Origin: Smittium culicis
Taxonomy: Eukaryota; Kickxellomycota; Harpellomycetes; Harpellales; Legeriomycetaceae
Direction of reading: 5' to 3'
Assembly (NCBI GenBank): GCA_001970855.1
Contig: LSSN01000033.1
Span: forward strand, 9,185 to 29,374
DNA length: 20,190 bases
The notes beneath the pieces are model-generated. The model was not told where the DNA came from and did not search any database. It was given only the letters and a program-made list of their open reading frames with translations. Positions 20,171 to 20,190 of the stretch are shown here, piece after piece. The position numbers and the translations under genes are program-made. Positions within the stretch are counted from its first letter, which is position 1, and the number at the start of each line of letters is the position of its first letter.

Positions 20171-20190
20171 TGTTTAAACATTTGTTTAAG

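Noticed and set aside
19182..20177. Three open frames overlapping the homeodomain gene (19182-19523 +, 19495-19725 -, 19815-20177 +)
   Set aside because: They lie in other frames of a gene with a clear homeodomain and show no domain of their own.

Overview
The window looks like nuclear DNA of an AT-rich eukaryote, most probably a fungus and perhaps an early-diverging lineage. The reasons are short introns with GTAAGT- or GTAAGG-type donors, branch-like CTAAT/TACTAAT motifs and pyrimidine- or A-rich TAG/AAG acceptors; TATA boxes and AATAAA signals at fungal distances; a single-exon homeodomain gene; and a long Ser/Asn/Lys-rich coiled-coil protein read with the standard code. Nothing prokaryotic (operons, Shine-Dalgarno sites, tRNA or rRNA genes, CRISPR) was seen. 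The species cannot be named from the sequence alone.

Layout from left to right. Positions 1-1800 hold a cluster of old short mobile elements: three related copies of a MITE-like family with terminal inverted repeats (one cut by the window edge or by an insertion), one TTAA-flanked MITE candidate, and three copies of a second dispersed repeat with a conserved GC-rich core. Positions 2098-6620 (- strand) hold a gene for a roughly 1,480-residue coiled-coil protein; a 65-nt intron appears to separate a five-codon first exon from the main exon. Just upstream (6676-7066, - strand) is a GC-richer patch with one or two tiny, probably spliced, protein-coding candidates whose exact structure is unresolved.

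From about 7,070 to 18,480 there is an 11-kb gene-free stretch that becomes extremely AT-rich (several sampled 60-base lines have only 8-10 G+C). Sampled base counts show C over G in its left part and G over C in its right part. The crossover lies roughly at 11-13 kb, near a group of perfect inverted repeats sharing a GGCTAAT core. This resembles a replication origin or an AT-rich regional centromere; that is inference only.

At the right end two genes converge. A compact two-exon gene at 18800-19093 (+) encodes a 61-residue protein that I do not recognise; it has a TATA box, a 108-nt intron and an AATAAA signal. Facing it is a 304-residue homeodomain protein gene at 19178-20092 (-). Their stop codons lie only 84 bp apart. 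The right-end genes are clearly richer in GC than the desert beside them.
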